Shown here piece by piece: positions 39,443 to 48,558 of a stretch of DNA of 57,073 nt. The position numbers and the translations under genes are program-made. Every line of letters starts with the position of its first letter. Position 1 is the stretch's first letter. Below the pieces are notes generated by a model that was not told where the DNA came from, searched no databases, and saw only the letters and a list, made by a program, of their open reading frames with translations. The DNA is from Lysobacterales bacterium (lineage in GTDB: Bacteria; Pseudomonadota; Gammaproteobacteria; Xanthomonadales; SZUA-36): NCBI GenBank assembly GCA_013001885.1, contig JABDLD010000028.1, forward strand, positions 1 through 57,073, written 5' to 3'.

Positions 39443-40735
39443 TCAAGGTGCAAGCAACTGGGCTTTTGCGACCTCACCTTCCGACCCGGGCAAGCGAGCC
39501 AGCCGCTCGGCGGTTTCCAGGGGTACGTCCACGTGCAAAATCCACGAACCATTTTCCGCTATTCGCTCTTCACTGACCACACCCAATTGAAATAATTGCG
39601 CACGGAGCTTGCCGTCCTTTCCTTTCAGTTCGATCCAGCGGTTGATCCGCTCGCTGGATAATCGTTCGCTGATGACTTCACGAAGTTCCTCGATGCCGTC
39701 ACCGTCTCGGGCCGAAATGCTGACACTCACCGGCACGCCCTTATCGTCTCGCTGAACGGCCACTTTCCGCCCGCTACGGTCGATTTTGTTGGACACGCTG
39801 ATCACCGGAATCCTCTCGGCGCCAATGGATTCGATCACGTCTTCCACATCGCTCTGACGCTCCTTGCGGTATGGGTCGGACACGTCCGTTACGTGCAGCA
39901 GCAAATCGGCTTCACGCGCCTCTTGCAGCGTTGCACGAAAAGCGGCAATCAACTCGTGCGGCAGATCGCTGACGAAGCCCACCGTGTCCGCCAGCAGTAC
40001 TTCCCCGCAGTGCATTCCCTGCATGCGCCTCACGGTCGGGTCCAGCGTGGCGAACAGCATGTCCTCCTCACCCACCGAGGCGCCGGTCAACCGGTTGAAC
40101 AGGGTCGATTTGCCGGCGTTGGTGTACCCCACCAGCGCAACCAGCGGGGCTCGTGAGCGTATACGCTGGCGCCTGCTCTGCTCACGCTGCCGGGCCACCT
40201 TCTCGAGCCGGGCGTTGAGCTGCCTGATGCGAACGCCGATCAGGCGGCGGTCCGTTTCCAGCTGGGTTTCACCCGGCCCGCGCAGCCCGATACCGCCCTT
40301 CTGCCGTTCCAGGTGGGTCCAGCCGCGTATCAGGCGGGTGGACAGATGTCTCAGTTGCGCCAGTTCGACCTGCAGCTTGCCTTCATAAGACTGGGCGCGC
40401 TGGGCAAAAATATCGAGAATCAGCGTGGCCCGATCCAGCACGCGGCAGCCGCAGGCCTTCTCGATGTTGCGCTCCTGGACGGCGCTTAGCGACTGGCTGA
40501 CCAGGATCAGGTCAGCGCCGGTGTCTTCCACCCGCTCCGCCAGTTCCTCAATCTTGCCTTTACCGACAAAAAAACGGGCATCAGGACGCTCTCTGGCTGC
40601 AGTAACGATATCTTCGATCTCCGCCCCTGCGGAGCGGGCGAGTTCCTGGAACTCATCGAGGGCATCCGGTCCGGTCAACCTGAATTCAGGGTGAAGGATA
40701 ATGGCGCGGTCGCCGCGCTCAGCGCGGTCAAACAA
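39443..40735 (-). CDS. hflX: Ribosome-associated GTPase HflX
   Basis: GTPase that binds the 50S subunit and splits stalled or heat-damaged ribosomes. 430 residues: N-terminal HflX domain with GGIGLRGPGETQLETDRR (147-164), G1 motif GYTNAGKST (203-211), DTVGF switch, SNKID G4 motif, and a C-terminal domain. 61 bases after hfq. Confidence 0.97.
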   Translation of the reverse strand: MFDRAERGDRAIILHPEFRLTGPDALDEFQELARSAGAEIEDIVTAARERPDARFFVGKGKIEELAERVEDTGADLILVSQSLSAVQERNIEKACGCRVLDRATLILDIFAQRAQSYEGKLQVELAQLRHLSTRLIRGWTHLERQKGGIGLRGPGETQLETDRRLIGVRIRQLNARLEKVARQREQSRRQRIRSRAPLVALVGYTNAGKSTLFNRLTGASVGEEDMLFATLDPTVRRMQGMHCGEVLLADTVGFVSDLPHELIAAFRATLQEAREADLLLHVTDVSDPYRKERQSDVEDVIESIGAERIPVISVSNKIDRSGRKVAVQRDDKGVPVSVSISARDGDGIEELREVISERLSSERINRWIELKGKDGKLRAQLFQLGVVSEERIAENGSWILHVDVPLETAERLARLPGSEGEVAKAQLLAP

Positions 40736-40796
40736 TATCAGGCCTCATGCGAAAACCGGTAAGGATCGGGCGAAATGCCGCTGCTCAGGCAAGAAT

Positions 40797-41027
40797 TCAG
40801 TCATCTTCCTCTTCGAACACACGAACATTGCGCGCAGGAACCACGGTTGAAATCGCGTGTTTATAGATCATCTGGCTGACTGAATTTTTCAGCAGCACGA
40901 CGAATTGGTCGAAAGACTCGATCTGGCCCTGCAGCTTAATGCCGTTGACCAGGTAAATGGACACAGGCACGCGCTCCCGGCGCAGTGCATTCAGGAATGG
41001 TTCTTGTAAAGACTGACCTTTTGACAT
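40797..41027 (-). CDS. hfq: RNA chaperone Hfq
   Basis: Hexameric Sm-like protein that pairs small RNAs with mRNAs. 76 residues. The core is standard: [40 protein letters not shown] and [14 protein letters not shown]. After the core there are only about ten residues, ending in the acidic EEEDD; the long tail of E. coli Hfq (102 residues) is missing. Followed by hflX as in most gammaproteobacteria. Confidence 0.98.
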   Translation of the reverse strand: MSKGQSLQEPFLNALRRERVPVSIYLVNGIKLQGQIESFDQFVVLLKNSVSQMIYKHAISTVVPARNVRVFEEEDD

Positions 41028-41108
41028 GTCCGTTCTCCAATTATTTTTGCGGCACCCGCGTTTCCAGCCAAGTAATCACGAGTTGCACTTTATCTTGGTT
41101 CAGCGGGA

Positions 41109-42056
41109 TCAGATTTCAAGGAATTTCCCTACTTCTTTGCACACCGCATCCTGAGCTGTTCCCGCTGTCAAATCATACCACAGAGCGCTGGTTTCCCGCC
41201 TCAACCAGGTGAGTTGCCGCTTGGCCAACTGCCGGGTCGCCGCCACCGCCCGCCGGACCATTTCTTCCTGGTCGATTTCTCCCTCCAGAAAACTCCACGC
41301 CTGCCGGTATCCGACGCAGCGCATCGAAGGCATTTCACGGGCCAGTCCGGGGCGTTTTCTCAGCGTTTTCATTTCATCCAGGAATCCCTGCTGCAGCATC
41401 AGGCCGAAACGCTGCTCGATGCGCTCGTGCAATACGGCTCGCGGCTCCGGACACACGACCAGCCTCAACACCCGGTAGGACAAAGGCTGCTGTTTTTGCT
41501 CCCGCTGCAACTCGCTGAGTTTCCGCCCAGTGAGCTCGATGACTTCCAGTGCCCGGGAAATTCGCTGCGGATCGTTGGGGTGGATACGCCGGGCCGCTTC
41601 AGGATCGAGTTCAGCCAGGCGGGAGTGCATCGCAGGCCAGCCGGCGTCCAGCGCCTGCTGTTCGATCGATTTCCTGACCGCCGCATCCGCGGAGGGTAGC
41701 ACCGCGAGTCCCCGGGCCAGCGCTTTGAAGTAAAGCATGGTGCCACCGGCCAGTAGCGGAATTCTGCCGCGGCTGCTTATTTTTTCCATTTTCGCCAGTG
41801 CGTCCTGCCTGAAATCCGCCGCCGAGTAGGCTTCCTCTGGCTCGCGGATATCGATCAGGGCATGCGGCGCCTGCCGCAAAGTCCCGGCGTCCGGCTTGGC
41901 GGTGCCGATATCCATTCCCCGGTACACCAGGGCGGAGTCCACGCTGATGATATCCACCGGAAACCGCTTGCACAGTTCGATCGCCAACTGCGTTTTTCCC
42001 GAAGCGGTAGGACCCATCAGGAAAATCGCGGGAGGCTGCTGCGGTGCGCCCGGCAT
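41109..42056 (-). CDS. miaA: tRNA dimethylallyltransferase
   Basis: Adds the dimethylallyl group to A37 of tRNAs reading UNN codons. 315 residues: P-loop GPTASGKT (15-22), [16 protein letters not shown], and the tRNA-binding part ending with [15 protein letters not shown]. Start ATG 42056-42054 overlaps the mutL stop by one base (TGATG); the longer open frame upstream is inside mutL. Confidence 0.97.
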   Translation of the reverse strand: MPGAPQQPPAIFLMGPTASGKTQLAIELCKRFPVDIISVDSALVYRGMDIGTAKPDAGTLRQAPHALIDIREPEEAYSAADFRQDALAKMEKISSRGRIPLLAGGTMLYFKALARGLAVLPSADAAVRKSIEQQALDAGWPAMHSRLAELDPEAARRIHPNDPQRISRALEVIELTGRKLSELQREQKQQPLSYRVLRLVVCPEPRAVLHERIEQRFGLMLQQGFLDEMKTLRKRPGLAREMPSMRCVGYRQAWSFLEGEIDQEEMVRRAVAATRQLAKRQLTWLRRETSALWYDLTAGTAQDAVCKEVGKFLEI

Positions 42057-43864
42057 CAGCGTCCCCGTAGAAACAGCCGGTCCAGCGTGGGCATATCCAG
42101 CTGAATCCAGGTCGGCCGTCCGTGGTTGCAGTGGCCGGAGCGCTCGGTGCGCTCCATATCCCGCAGCAAAGCGTCCATTTCCGGCAGGGTCAGGCTGCGA
42201 TTCGCCCGCACCGAGCCGTGACACGCCATGGTCGAGAGAATTTCATTGGCCTGACTTTCCACCCTTGCGCTCTGGCCGTCACGGCCCAGGTCCGCCAGGA
42301 CATCACGCAATAGCTGGGCCGCATCAGACTGCGCCAGCAATGCCGGCACCTCGCGCAAGACCAGACTTTCCGGACCCGACCGGTCTGCCGCCAGTCCGAG
42401 GCTTTGCAGTTCAGCGCTTGTTTCCTCGGCGAGATCCGCTTCAGCCTCGCTGAGCTGCACATCCAGCGGGACCAGTAAACGCTGACCCTTGATGCCTTCT
42501 CCGGAATAACGCGACTTCAGGCGCTCATAGGTGATCCGTTCATGCGCCGCGTGCATGTCCGTCAGCACCAGTCCCGCTGCGTTCTGGGACAATATATACA
42601 CGCCGTGCAGCTGGGCCAGCGCGTAACCGAGCAGAGGGATGTCAGCCTGCGTCTGGTCGCCGGTTTCAGGATCCTCCCGGCGCCGTGCCTCGCCGGCACT
42701 GCCGACTCCCAGCACGCTGGCGTAGGCGCTGACCTGGTCCCGGACCGCCAGGGGGATTCCCGACTGGAAATTCCTGTCACCGGACCATGCCGGTCCGCCC
42801 GCGGGGGCCGTCCCGACGGCTGCCTGCAGGCCCGGTTCCAGGCCAGAACCTGGACGCGGCGCGCCGGAGCCCACAGCAGAAAGCGCCCGGCGCAGGGAGG
42901 AAAACAGAAAGTCATGCACCGCGCGGGTATCGCGGAACCGCACTTCGTGTTTTTGGGGATGCACGTTTACATCGACCATCTCCGGCGGCATGTTGAGGTA
43001 GAGCACGAACGCCGGGTGGCGGCCGTGGAACAGAACGTCCTGGAACGCGGACCGGACGGCATGCGCGATCACCCGGTCCTGCACCGCCCTGCCGTTGACA
43101 AAGAAAAACTGCCGGTCGGATCTGGCGCGATTGTAGCGCGGCTCCGCCGCCCAGCCTGCGAGAGCGATCGCACCACGTTCCTCGTCAATCCTGATCACGT
43201 GATCGATAAAATCCCGGCCCATCACCCGGCGCAACCGCCGGGTCTGTTCAGCTTCATCCCGGGCGGGCGGAAGTGCACTGACCGTCTTGCCGTTGTGCTC
43301 CAGCTCAAAACCCACATCGAAGCGCGCCAGCGCAAAACGCCGCAGCAACTGGTCCACGTGGCTGAATTCAGTGCGTTCTGCGCGTAAAAATTTCCGCCTT
43401 GCGGGTACGTTGTAAAAAAGATCTTCCACGCAGACCCGGGTCCCGGTCCGGACCGGGTCGGGTTGCGGTTCGGAGATATCTCCGCGCCTGACCTGTACCA
43501 TCCACCCGTGCTCGTCGGAGGGATGCCGCGAAGACAGGTCCAGCCTTGCGACGGAGGCAATGCTGGGCAGCGCCTCACCCCTGAAGCCCATCGTTGCGAC
43601 CTGCTCGAGGTCATCGAGGCTGGCTATTTTGCTGGTGGCGTGGCGCTGCAAGGCCGCGGCCAGTTCCTCCTTTTGCATTCCCAGGCCGTCATCGGTTACC
43701 CGAATCGCGCGCCTGCCGCCCTGTTCCAACTGAACCTTGATGCGGCCGGCACCAGCATCGAGGCTGTTTTCCACCAGTTCCTTGACCACGGATGAAGGAC
43801 GGTCGACCACTTCGCCAGCGGCAATCTGGTTGATCAGGTGGTCTGGAAGCAGTTGGATCGTCAT
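42056..43864 (-). CDS. mutL: DNA mismatch repair protein MutL, endonuclease type
   Basis: ATPase coordinating mismatch repair. 602 residues. The N-terminal GHKL ATPase shows [25 protein letters not shown] and [12 protein letters not shown]. The C-terminal part carries the endonuclease motifs of MutL proteins from bacteria lacking MutH: DMHAAHE (436-442, for DQHAxxE), ACHGSVR (547-553), CNHGRP (579-584) and a final FLR. This suggests that it nicks the new strand itself. Start chosen at [20 protein letters not shown]. Confidence 0.96.
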   Translation of the reverse strand: MTIQLLPDHLINQIAAGEVVDRPSSVVKELVENSLDAGAGRIKVQLEQGGRRAIRVTDDGLGMQKEELAAALQRHATSKIASLDDLEQVATMGFRGEALPSIASVARLDLSSRHPSDEHGWMVQVRRGDISEPQPDPVRTGTRVCVEDLFYNVPARRKFLRAERTEFSHVDQLLRRFALARFDVGFELEHNGKTVSALPPARDEAEQTRRLRRVMGRDFIDHVIRIDEERGAIALAGWAAEPRYNRARSDRQFFFVNGRAVQDRVIAHAVRSAFQDVLFHGRHPAFVLYLNMPPEMVDVNVHPQKHEVRFRDTRAVHDFLFSSLRRALSAVGSGAPRPGSGLEPGLQAAVGTAPAGGPAWSGDRNFQSGIPLAVRDQVSAYASVLGVGSAGEARRREDPETGDQTQADIPLLGYALAQLHGVYILSQNAAGLVLTDMHAAHERITYERLKSRYSGEGIKGQRLLVPLDVQLSEAEADLAEETSAELQSLGLAADRSGPESLVLREVPALLAQSDAAQLLRDVLADLGRDGQSARVESQANEILSTMACHGSVRANRSLTLPEMDALLRDMERTERSGHCNHGRPTWIQLDMPTLDRLFLRGR

Positions 43865-43927
43865 GCGGGGTAGTGTAACCAAAATCGCCCGCCGCGCGGA
43901 CAGGCAGTTTCGTCCCGCAGTAGTGGA

Positions 43928-45229
43928 TCAGGTGGTTGGGATGAGCAGTTCGGAGCCGACCCGGATGTTGTCTGTCTTGAGCTGGTTGACCCGGCGCAGG
44001 CTGTACAGGCTGACCCGGTAACGGTTGGCAATTTCACCCAGCGTATCGCCCCGAACAACCTGGTGTCGCACCGGTTGCCGGTTTGCTGCAATCCAGGTTC
44101 CCGGCGGCGGACTCATGTAGAAGTAATTCTGTATTCCGTCGGTAATGGCACGGGCTGTTCTGCGCTGCCAGCCACGGTCCTTTAGGCGCTTTTCTTCGGA
44201 CGGATTGCTGATGAACGCCGTTTCGACCAGGATGGAGGGCACATCAGGCGATTTCAACACCATGAAATTGGCGTGCTCGACATGGTTCTTGTGGGTCTTG
44301 CCCATAACCTTGAGCGAGCCGAAAACACTGTCGGCCACCGCGTGGCTGGCCTCCATTGTCGCGCTTTGTGACAGGTCCAGCAGCACCGAGGCCAGCATGT
44401 CGTCCTTGTCGTTGAGCGTGACACCGCCGATGAGATCGGAACTGTTTTCGCTGGCGGCCAGCCGGCGTGCAAACTCACTGCTCGCGCCCTTGCTGGAGAG
44501 CACGAACACCGAACTGCCCGAGACCTTGCGATTTTTGAAGGCATCTGCGTGAATCGAGACGAACAGGTCAGCACGGTACTTGCGGGCTTTCTCGAAGCGG
44601 TCACGCAGCGGAATGTAATAATCCCCGTTGCGGGTCAGCACGGCGGTCATTCCGGGCTGCGCATCGATCGATTTTTTCAATTCCCTGGCGATCGCCAGCA
44701 CCACGTCTTTCTCGCGTGTCCGGTTCTTGCCGGTCGCCCCCGGATCCTCGCCGCCGTGCCCGGCATCGATTGCGACCACCACGTCGCGGCTGGACGCCTG
44801 CATCGCGGAAACATGTTTCAAAGCGGTCTTACGGTTACCGGAGTTCTTCGGAAACAGATCAACGACGAGGCGGTAACCGTATGCCCCGGTGGGTTCGAGC
44901 AGGAAACTTTTGACTTCACTCTGATTGGCGAGGTCGAGCACAACCCGAAGGGTATTCTTGTCCGGCGCTCCGTGGCGCACGCCGCTGATCACACCAGCAT
45001 GTTCCGGAACCAGGTCCAGTGAGTGACCGAGGCTGGACTTATCCAGGTCAATAACGACCCGGGGGGGACTGTCGAGAGTGAACAACTGGTATTCGGTGCG
45101 CTCATCGAGATCAAGCACGGCACGTGTTTTTTCGGGATCGGTCCAGACGCGAAATCCGTCGACATCCGCGGCGAAAACCGGGACGGCAGCCATTGCCAGA
45201 ATCCATGCCAGAGCCAAACGAATCGCCAT
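43928..45229 (-). CDS. amiB: N-acetylmuramoyl-L-alanine amidase with AMIN and LysM domains
   Basis: Periplasmic zinc amidase that cuts peptide stems from glycan strands during septation. 433 residues from ATG 45229: signal peptide 1-20, AMIN domain (~22-125), Amidase_3 domain with zinc ligands H158, E161 (DAGHGGEDPG) and H227 (VSIHADAF), the catalytic glutamate in ILVETAFISN, and a C-terminal LysM (VRGDTLGEIANRYRVSLYSL). In-frame ATGs upstream would disturb the signal peptide. GGAGG precedes it at somewhat long spacing. Confidence 0.94.
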   Translation of the reverse strand: MAIRLALAWILAMAAVPVFAADVDGFRVWTDPEKTRAVLDLDERTEYQLFTLDSPPRVVIDLDKSSLGHSLDLVPEHAGVISGVRHGAPDKNTLRVVLDLANQSEVKSFLLEPTGAYGYRLVVDLFPKNSGNRKTALKHVSAMQASSRDVVVAIDAGHGGEDPGATGKNRTREKDVVLAIARELKKSIDAQPGMTAVLTRNGDYYIPLRDRFEKARKYRADLFVSIHADAFKNRKVSGSSVFVLSSKGASSEFARRLAASENSSDLIGGVTLNDKDDMLASVLLDLSQSATMEASHAVADSVFGSLKVMGKTHKNHVEHANFMVLKSPDVPSILVETAFISNPSEEKRLKDRGWQRRTARAITDGIQNYFYMSPPPGTWIAANRQPVRHQVVRGDTLGEIANRYRVSLYSLRRVNQLKTDNIRVGSELLIPTT

Positions 45230-45256
45230 CGAAATGATCAACCTCCATTGTCGATG

Positions 45257-45334
45257 TCTCAATAATGAATTGAGAATCATGAAATTGCAAGAGTTTTCTA
45301 TATAAAACCGCAAGATAGCTTTCTAAACTAGAAA
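45257..45334. promoter_or_regulatory. Two inverted repeats upstream of amiB
   Basis: TCTCAAT-AATGA-ATTGAGA (45257-45275) and TTTCTA-AAC-TAGAAA (45320-45334), both perfect, in the AT-rich 112-base gap between tsaE and amiB. They may be operators of an internal promoter; no regulator is suggested. Confidence 0.3.
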
Positions 45335-45341
45335 CAGGGTA

Positions 45342-45827
45342 TCAGCTGGCCTGTCTGACTTTCCTGGCCAGTCCCCGGCCGTTTTCTGAACAGACGGTGC
45401 AAACAACGAATCGAACTTCGTCTTTTTCACCAAATTCCAGCACCAGGTCGGGGGCGGGCAGATAATGTTCGCCGCGATCCGGCCACTCGACCAACAACAC
45501 CGCCGTCTCGTCAAACAGGTCCCGAATGGCCAGATATTCCAGTTCCTCGGGATCCTCGATCCGGTACAGGTCGAGGTGGAGCACATTCTGACCGCCGGCC
45601 TTGTAGGTCTCGAGCAGGCCGTAGCTGGGGCTTTTGACGTAACCCTGGAAACCCAGCGCATGGATATAAGCGCGTGCGAAAGTGGTTTTTCCTGCACCCA
45701 GGTCACCGCGGAGATACATTACGGCGGGCGGCTGCAGCACAGCAGCGAATTGTTTGGCCAATTCACCCACCGCCTGTTCAGAGGCAACCGTCCTGGTCCA
45801 GGCAATCTCCTGTCGGGGTGCGTTCAC
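45342..45827 (-). CDS. tsaE: tRNA threonylcarbamoylation ATPase TsaE
   Basis: ATPase needed with TsaB and TsaD to make t6A37 in tRNA. 161 residues, P-loop LRGDLGAGKTTFARA (39-53), then SPSYGLLETYKAG, HLDLYRIEDPEELEYLAI. Between nnrD (24 bases upstream) and amiB, the E. coli order. Confidence 0.96.
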   Translation of the reverse strand: MNAPRQEIAWTRTVASEQAVGELAKQFAAVLQPPAVMYLRGDLGAGKTTFARAYIHALGFQGYVKSPSYGLLETYKAGGQNVLHLDLYRIEDPEELEYLAIRDLFDETAVLLVEWPDRGEHYLPAPDLVLEFGEKDEVRFVVCTVCSENGRGLARKVRQAS

Positions 45828-45851
45828 AGGGCCGGGCTCATACAGCTGGAT

Positions 45852-47357
45852 TCACGGGGCGGGGTTCAGCACGCGCGGCAGCCGGCTGCTGATATCGGAG
45901 GCCAGCATGCCCCGCTCTCCCAGCTCTGCCGCCGCCAGGTCCCCGGCCAACGCATGGGCTAGCACGCCGGCCAGCGCAGCCCGCCACAGATCGCCGGGAC
46001 ATTGGGCGATAACAGCGCCGATGACTCCGGCCAGCACATCACCGGTTCCGGCGGTCGCCATGCCCGGGTTGCCAAACGGACAGATAGCGTAGCGCCCGTC
46101 CGGGGCAGCCACGACGGTTCCACAGCCTTTCAGCACGATGACAGCGCGATAGCGTTGCGCGAGTTCCAGGGCTGATCCGACGCGATCGGACTGGACGTCG
46201 CGCGACTTGCAGCCGAGCAAACGTGCCGCTTCCGCCGGATGCGGTGTCAGTATCCAATTTTCTGCCGGCGTGTCGCCTGGGTTGGGCTGCATTCGCGCCA
46301 GCAGATTCAATCCATCCGCGTCGACGACGACGGGCGCCGCGCCGGCCAGGCAGGCCTCAAGCATCCTGGCGGACCAGGCGGTTTGCCCGAGACCGGTGCC
46401 GGTGACCACCACGTCAACCACCCCAACCAGGTCGTCCAGCTCAGAACGGTCATCCACGCCACGGACCATCAGCTCCGGGCAGGCCAGGTTAACCAGGGCC
46501 GAATGGTCGCGCCGGGTCGCCAGTGTCACTTTGCCGGCCCCGCTGCGGAGTGCGGCTTCGCCGGCCAGACTAACGGCTCCGCTCATGCCGGTATTGCCAC
46601 CGACTCCGAGCATCCAGCCGTAGCTACCCTTGTGCGAGTTGCGACGCCGGGGAGGAAACATTTCAACGATTAGAGAATCCGGAATCAAATTTCCGTATTC
46701 CGGCTCTGAATCCTGCACGGTTACTGGAGTTTCAAGACTGGAAAAACTGACTGTTCCTGCGTGATCAGGGCCATCGGCAGTGAACAGGCCCCGCTTGTTG
46801 CCGATGAAAGTCACCGTCAGGTCAGCCCGCACCGCCCGGCCCATCGCCACGCCCGTATCGGCATTGAGTCCGGAGGGAATGTCAACGGCGATAACGGGCT
46901 TGCCGCAACCGTTGATCCGGTCCACTGCAGCCCCGTAGTCTCCGGCGGGTTCGCGGTCCAGACCGGTTCCGAGCAGCGCGTCAAAAACCAGGTCACAATC
47001 TGTCTCTGACCCATCAGGCCAGGCATGTGCGATGCCCCCCGCTTCGAGCCAAAGCTGCGCGGCCGTCGCGGCATCACCCCGTAAATCACCGGAGTCCCGC
47101 AACGCACATACCGTCACTTCGAGGCCCGCTTCCAGCGCCAGGCGGGCCACAATATAGCCGTCGCCGCCGTTGTTTCCACCGCCGCAGAACACCTGGTAAT
47201 TCCGGGCGTCAGGAAACCGGGCCCGGGCTTCCTTGAAAGTACTGCGCCCGGCCCGTTCCATCAGGTCCATACCCGGTATGCCGTGGCCCTGGATCGCGCA
47301 TGCATCAAGGCGCCGGACCTGCTCCGCAGTGTATAATCTGGTCGCCTGGTCTGCCAT
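45852..47357 (-). CDS. nnrD: Bifunctional NAD(P)H-hydrate epimerase / ADP-dependent dehydratase
   Basis: Repairs damaged NAD(P)H hydrates. 501 residues: N-terminal YjeF_N epimerase with CGGGNNGGDGYIVARLA (58-74), C-terminal ribokinase-like dehydratase with GVGGNTGMSGAVSLAGEAAL and GTGDVLAG (437-444). Start ATG 47357 was chosen because MADQATRLYTAEQVRRLD is the family start; a further 207 in-frame codons upstream are only the antisense of queG. Diverges from queG with just 18 bases between starts. Confidence 0.95.
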   Translation of the reverse strand: MADQATRLYTAEQVRRLDACAIQGHGIPGMDLMERAGRSTFKEARARFPDARNYQVFCGGGNNGGDGYIVARLALEAGLEVTVCALRDSGDLRGDAATAAQLWLEAGGIAHAWPDGSETDCDLVFDALLGTGLDREPAGDYGAAVDRINGCGKPVIAVDIPSGLNADTGVAMGRAVRADLTVTFIGNKRGLFTADGPDHAGTVSFSSLETPVTVQDSEPEYGNLIPDSLIVEMFPPRRRNSHKGSYGWMLGVGGNTGMSGAVSLAGEAALRSGAGKVTLATRRDHSALVNLACPELMVRGVDDRSELDDLVGVVDVVVTGTGLGQTAWSARMLEACLAGAAPVVVDADGLNLLARMQPNPGDTPAENWILTPHPAEAARLLGCKSRDVQSDRVGSALELAQRYRAVIVLKGCGTVVAAPDGRYAICPFGNPGMATAGTGDVLAGVIGAVIAQCPGDLWRAALAGVLAHALAGDLAAAELGERGMLASDISSRLPRVLNPAP

Positions 47358-47375
47358 CAAACAATTATAGCGGTG

Positions 47376-48476
47376 ATGAACAACTCCGGTACACAGAACA
47401 GCCTTACCGATGCGCAGTTGCTTGAGCTCGCGGAGCTGATCAAGCTGTGGGGAAAAGAACTCGGTTTCCAGCAACTGGGCATCACCGATACCGATCTGGG
47501 CGGCCATGAACACCTGCTGAACAACTGGCTTGAAAAGGGTTTTCACGGCTCGATGGACTACATGGCCCGGCACGGTACCCGCCGCAGCCGGCCGGCCGAA
47601 CTGGTCCCCGGCACGGTGCGAGTCATATCCGTGCGGATGGACTACCTTACTGCTGACGCGAGACCTGCAAACGAGCTGCTGGAGGAGCCGGAGACCGCGC
47701 TGGTTTCGCGCTATGCGCTGGGGCGTGACTATCACAAGGTTCTGCGCAACCGCCTGCAGAAACTGGCCAGCCGGATCACAAGGGAAATCGGCACTTTCGG
47801 CTACCGGGTTTTTGTTGATTCCGCCCCGGTGCTGGAAAAGGCTCTGGCTGAAAAAGCCGGCCTGGGCTGGATCGGCAAGCACAGCAACCTGCTGAACATG
47901 CGCGAGGGCAGCTGGTTTTTTCTCGGCGAGGTCTATACCGACCTGCCTCTGCCGCTGGACACGCCGTCGGAAAACCACTGCGGGGACTGTGTGCGCTGCA
48001 TCAAGGCCTGCCCGACCGGCGCCATCGTCGGCCCGTACCAGGTGGACGCCCGCAAATGCATCTCCTATCTGACGATCGAATTTAAGGGTTCCATTCCGCT
48101 GGAATTGCGTCCGCTGATGGGCAACCGTATATTCGGTTGCGATGACTGCCAGCTGGTCTGCCCGTGGAACCGGTTTGCGCAGATGACGGAGGAAAACGAC
48201 TTCCTGCCGCGCAACGGTCTCGATTCAGAAACGCTGGTGAAGCTGTTCAGCTGGTCGGAAGCGGAGTTCCTGGAGCGCACCGAGGGCAGCCCGATCCGGC
48301 GCACGGGCTACACCGGATGGCTGCGCAACATCGCCGTTGCCCTGGGCAATATCGACCTCGATTCCGCCGCCGACCCCCAGGCCGTGACGGCCGCGCTGAC
48401 GCAGCGCAAAACCCACGAATCAGAACGGGTTCGGGAACACGTGCAATGGGCTCTTGATCGTCATTCACAGGGTTGA
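47376..48476 (+). CDS. queG: Epoxyqueuosine reductase QueG
   Basis: Cobalamin and iron-sulfur enzyme for the last step to queuosine in tRNA. 366 residues. Cluster ligands C202, C205, C208, C212 (HCGDCVRCIKACPTGA) and C228, C255, C258, C262 (GCDDCQLVCPWN); the catalytic-region aspartate D148 in RVFVDSAPVLEK; C-terminal HEAT-like stretch. Start ATG 47376 (a GTG just precedes it). Divergent from nnrD as in E. coli. Confidence 0.96.
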   Translation: MNNSGTQNSLTDAQLLELAELIKLWGKELGFQQLGITDTDLGGHEHLLNNWLEKGFHGSMDYMARHGTRRSRPAELVPGTVRVISVRMDYLTADARPANELLEEPETALVSRYALGRDYHKVLRNRLQKLASRITREIGTFGYRVFVDSAPVLEKALAEKAGLGWIGKHSNLLNMREGSWFFLGEVYTDLPLPLDTPSENHCGDCVRCIKACPTGAIVGPYQVDARKCISYLTIEFKGSIPLELRPLMGNRIFGCDDCQLVCPWNRFAQMTEENDFLPRNGLDSETLVKLFSWSEAEFLERTEGSPIRRTGYTGWLRNIAVALGNIDLDSAADPQAVTAALTQRKTHESERVREHVQWALDRHSQG

Positions 48477-48558
48477 TTTGGGTTCTAAACACCCCCTTCC
48501 CTGTGGTATTCTCACATCACCATTTCGCAGCCAGCGATGCAGGATCAGGGAGCACTTG

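Noticed and set aside
47358-47978. 207-codon in-frame extension upstream of nnrD
   Set aside because: It lies wholly within queG on the opposite strand and has no family similarity.
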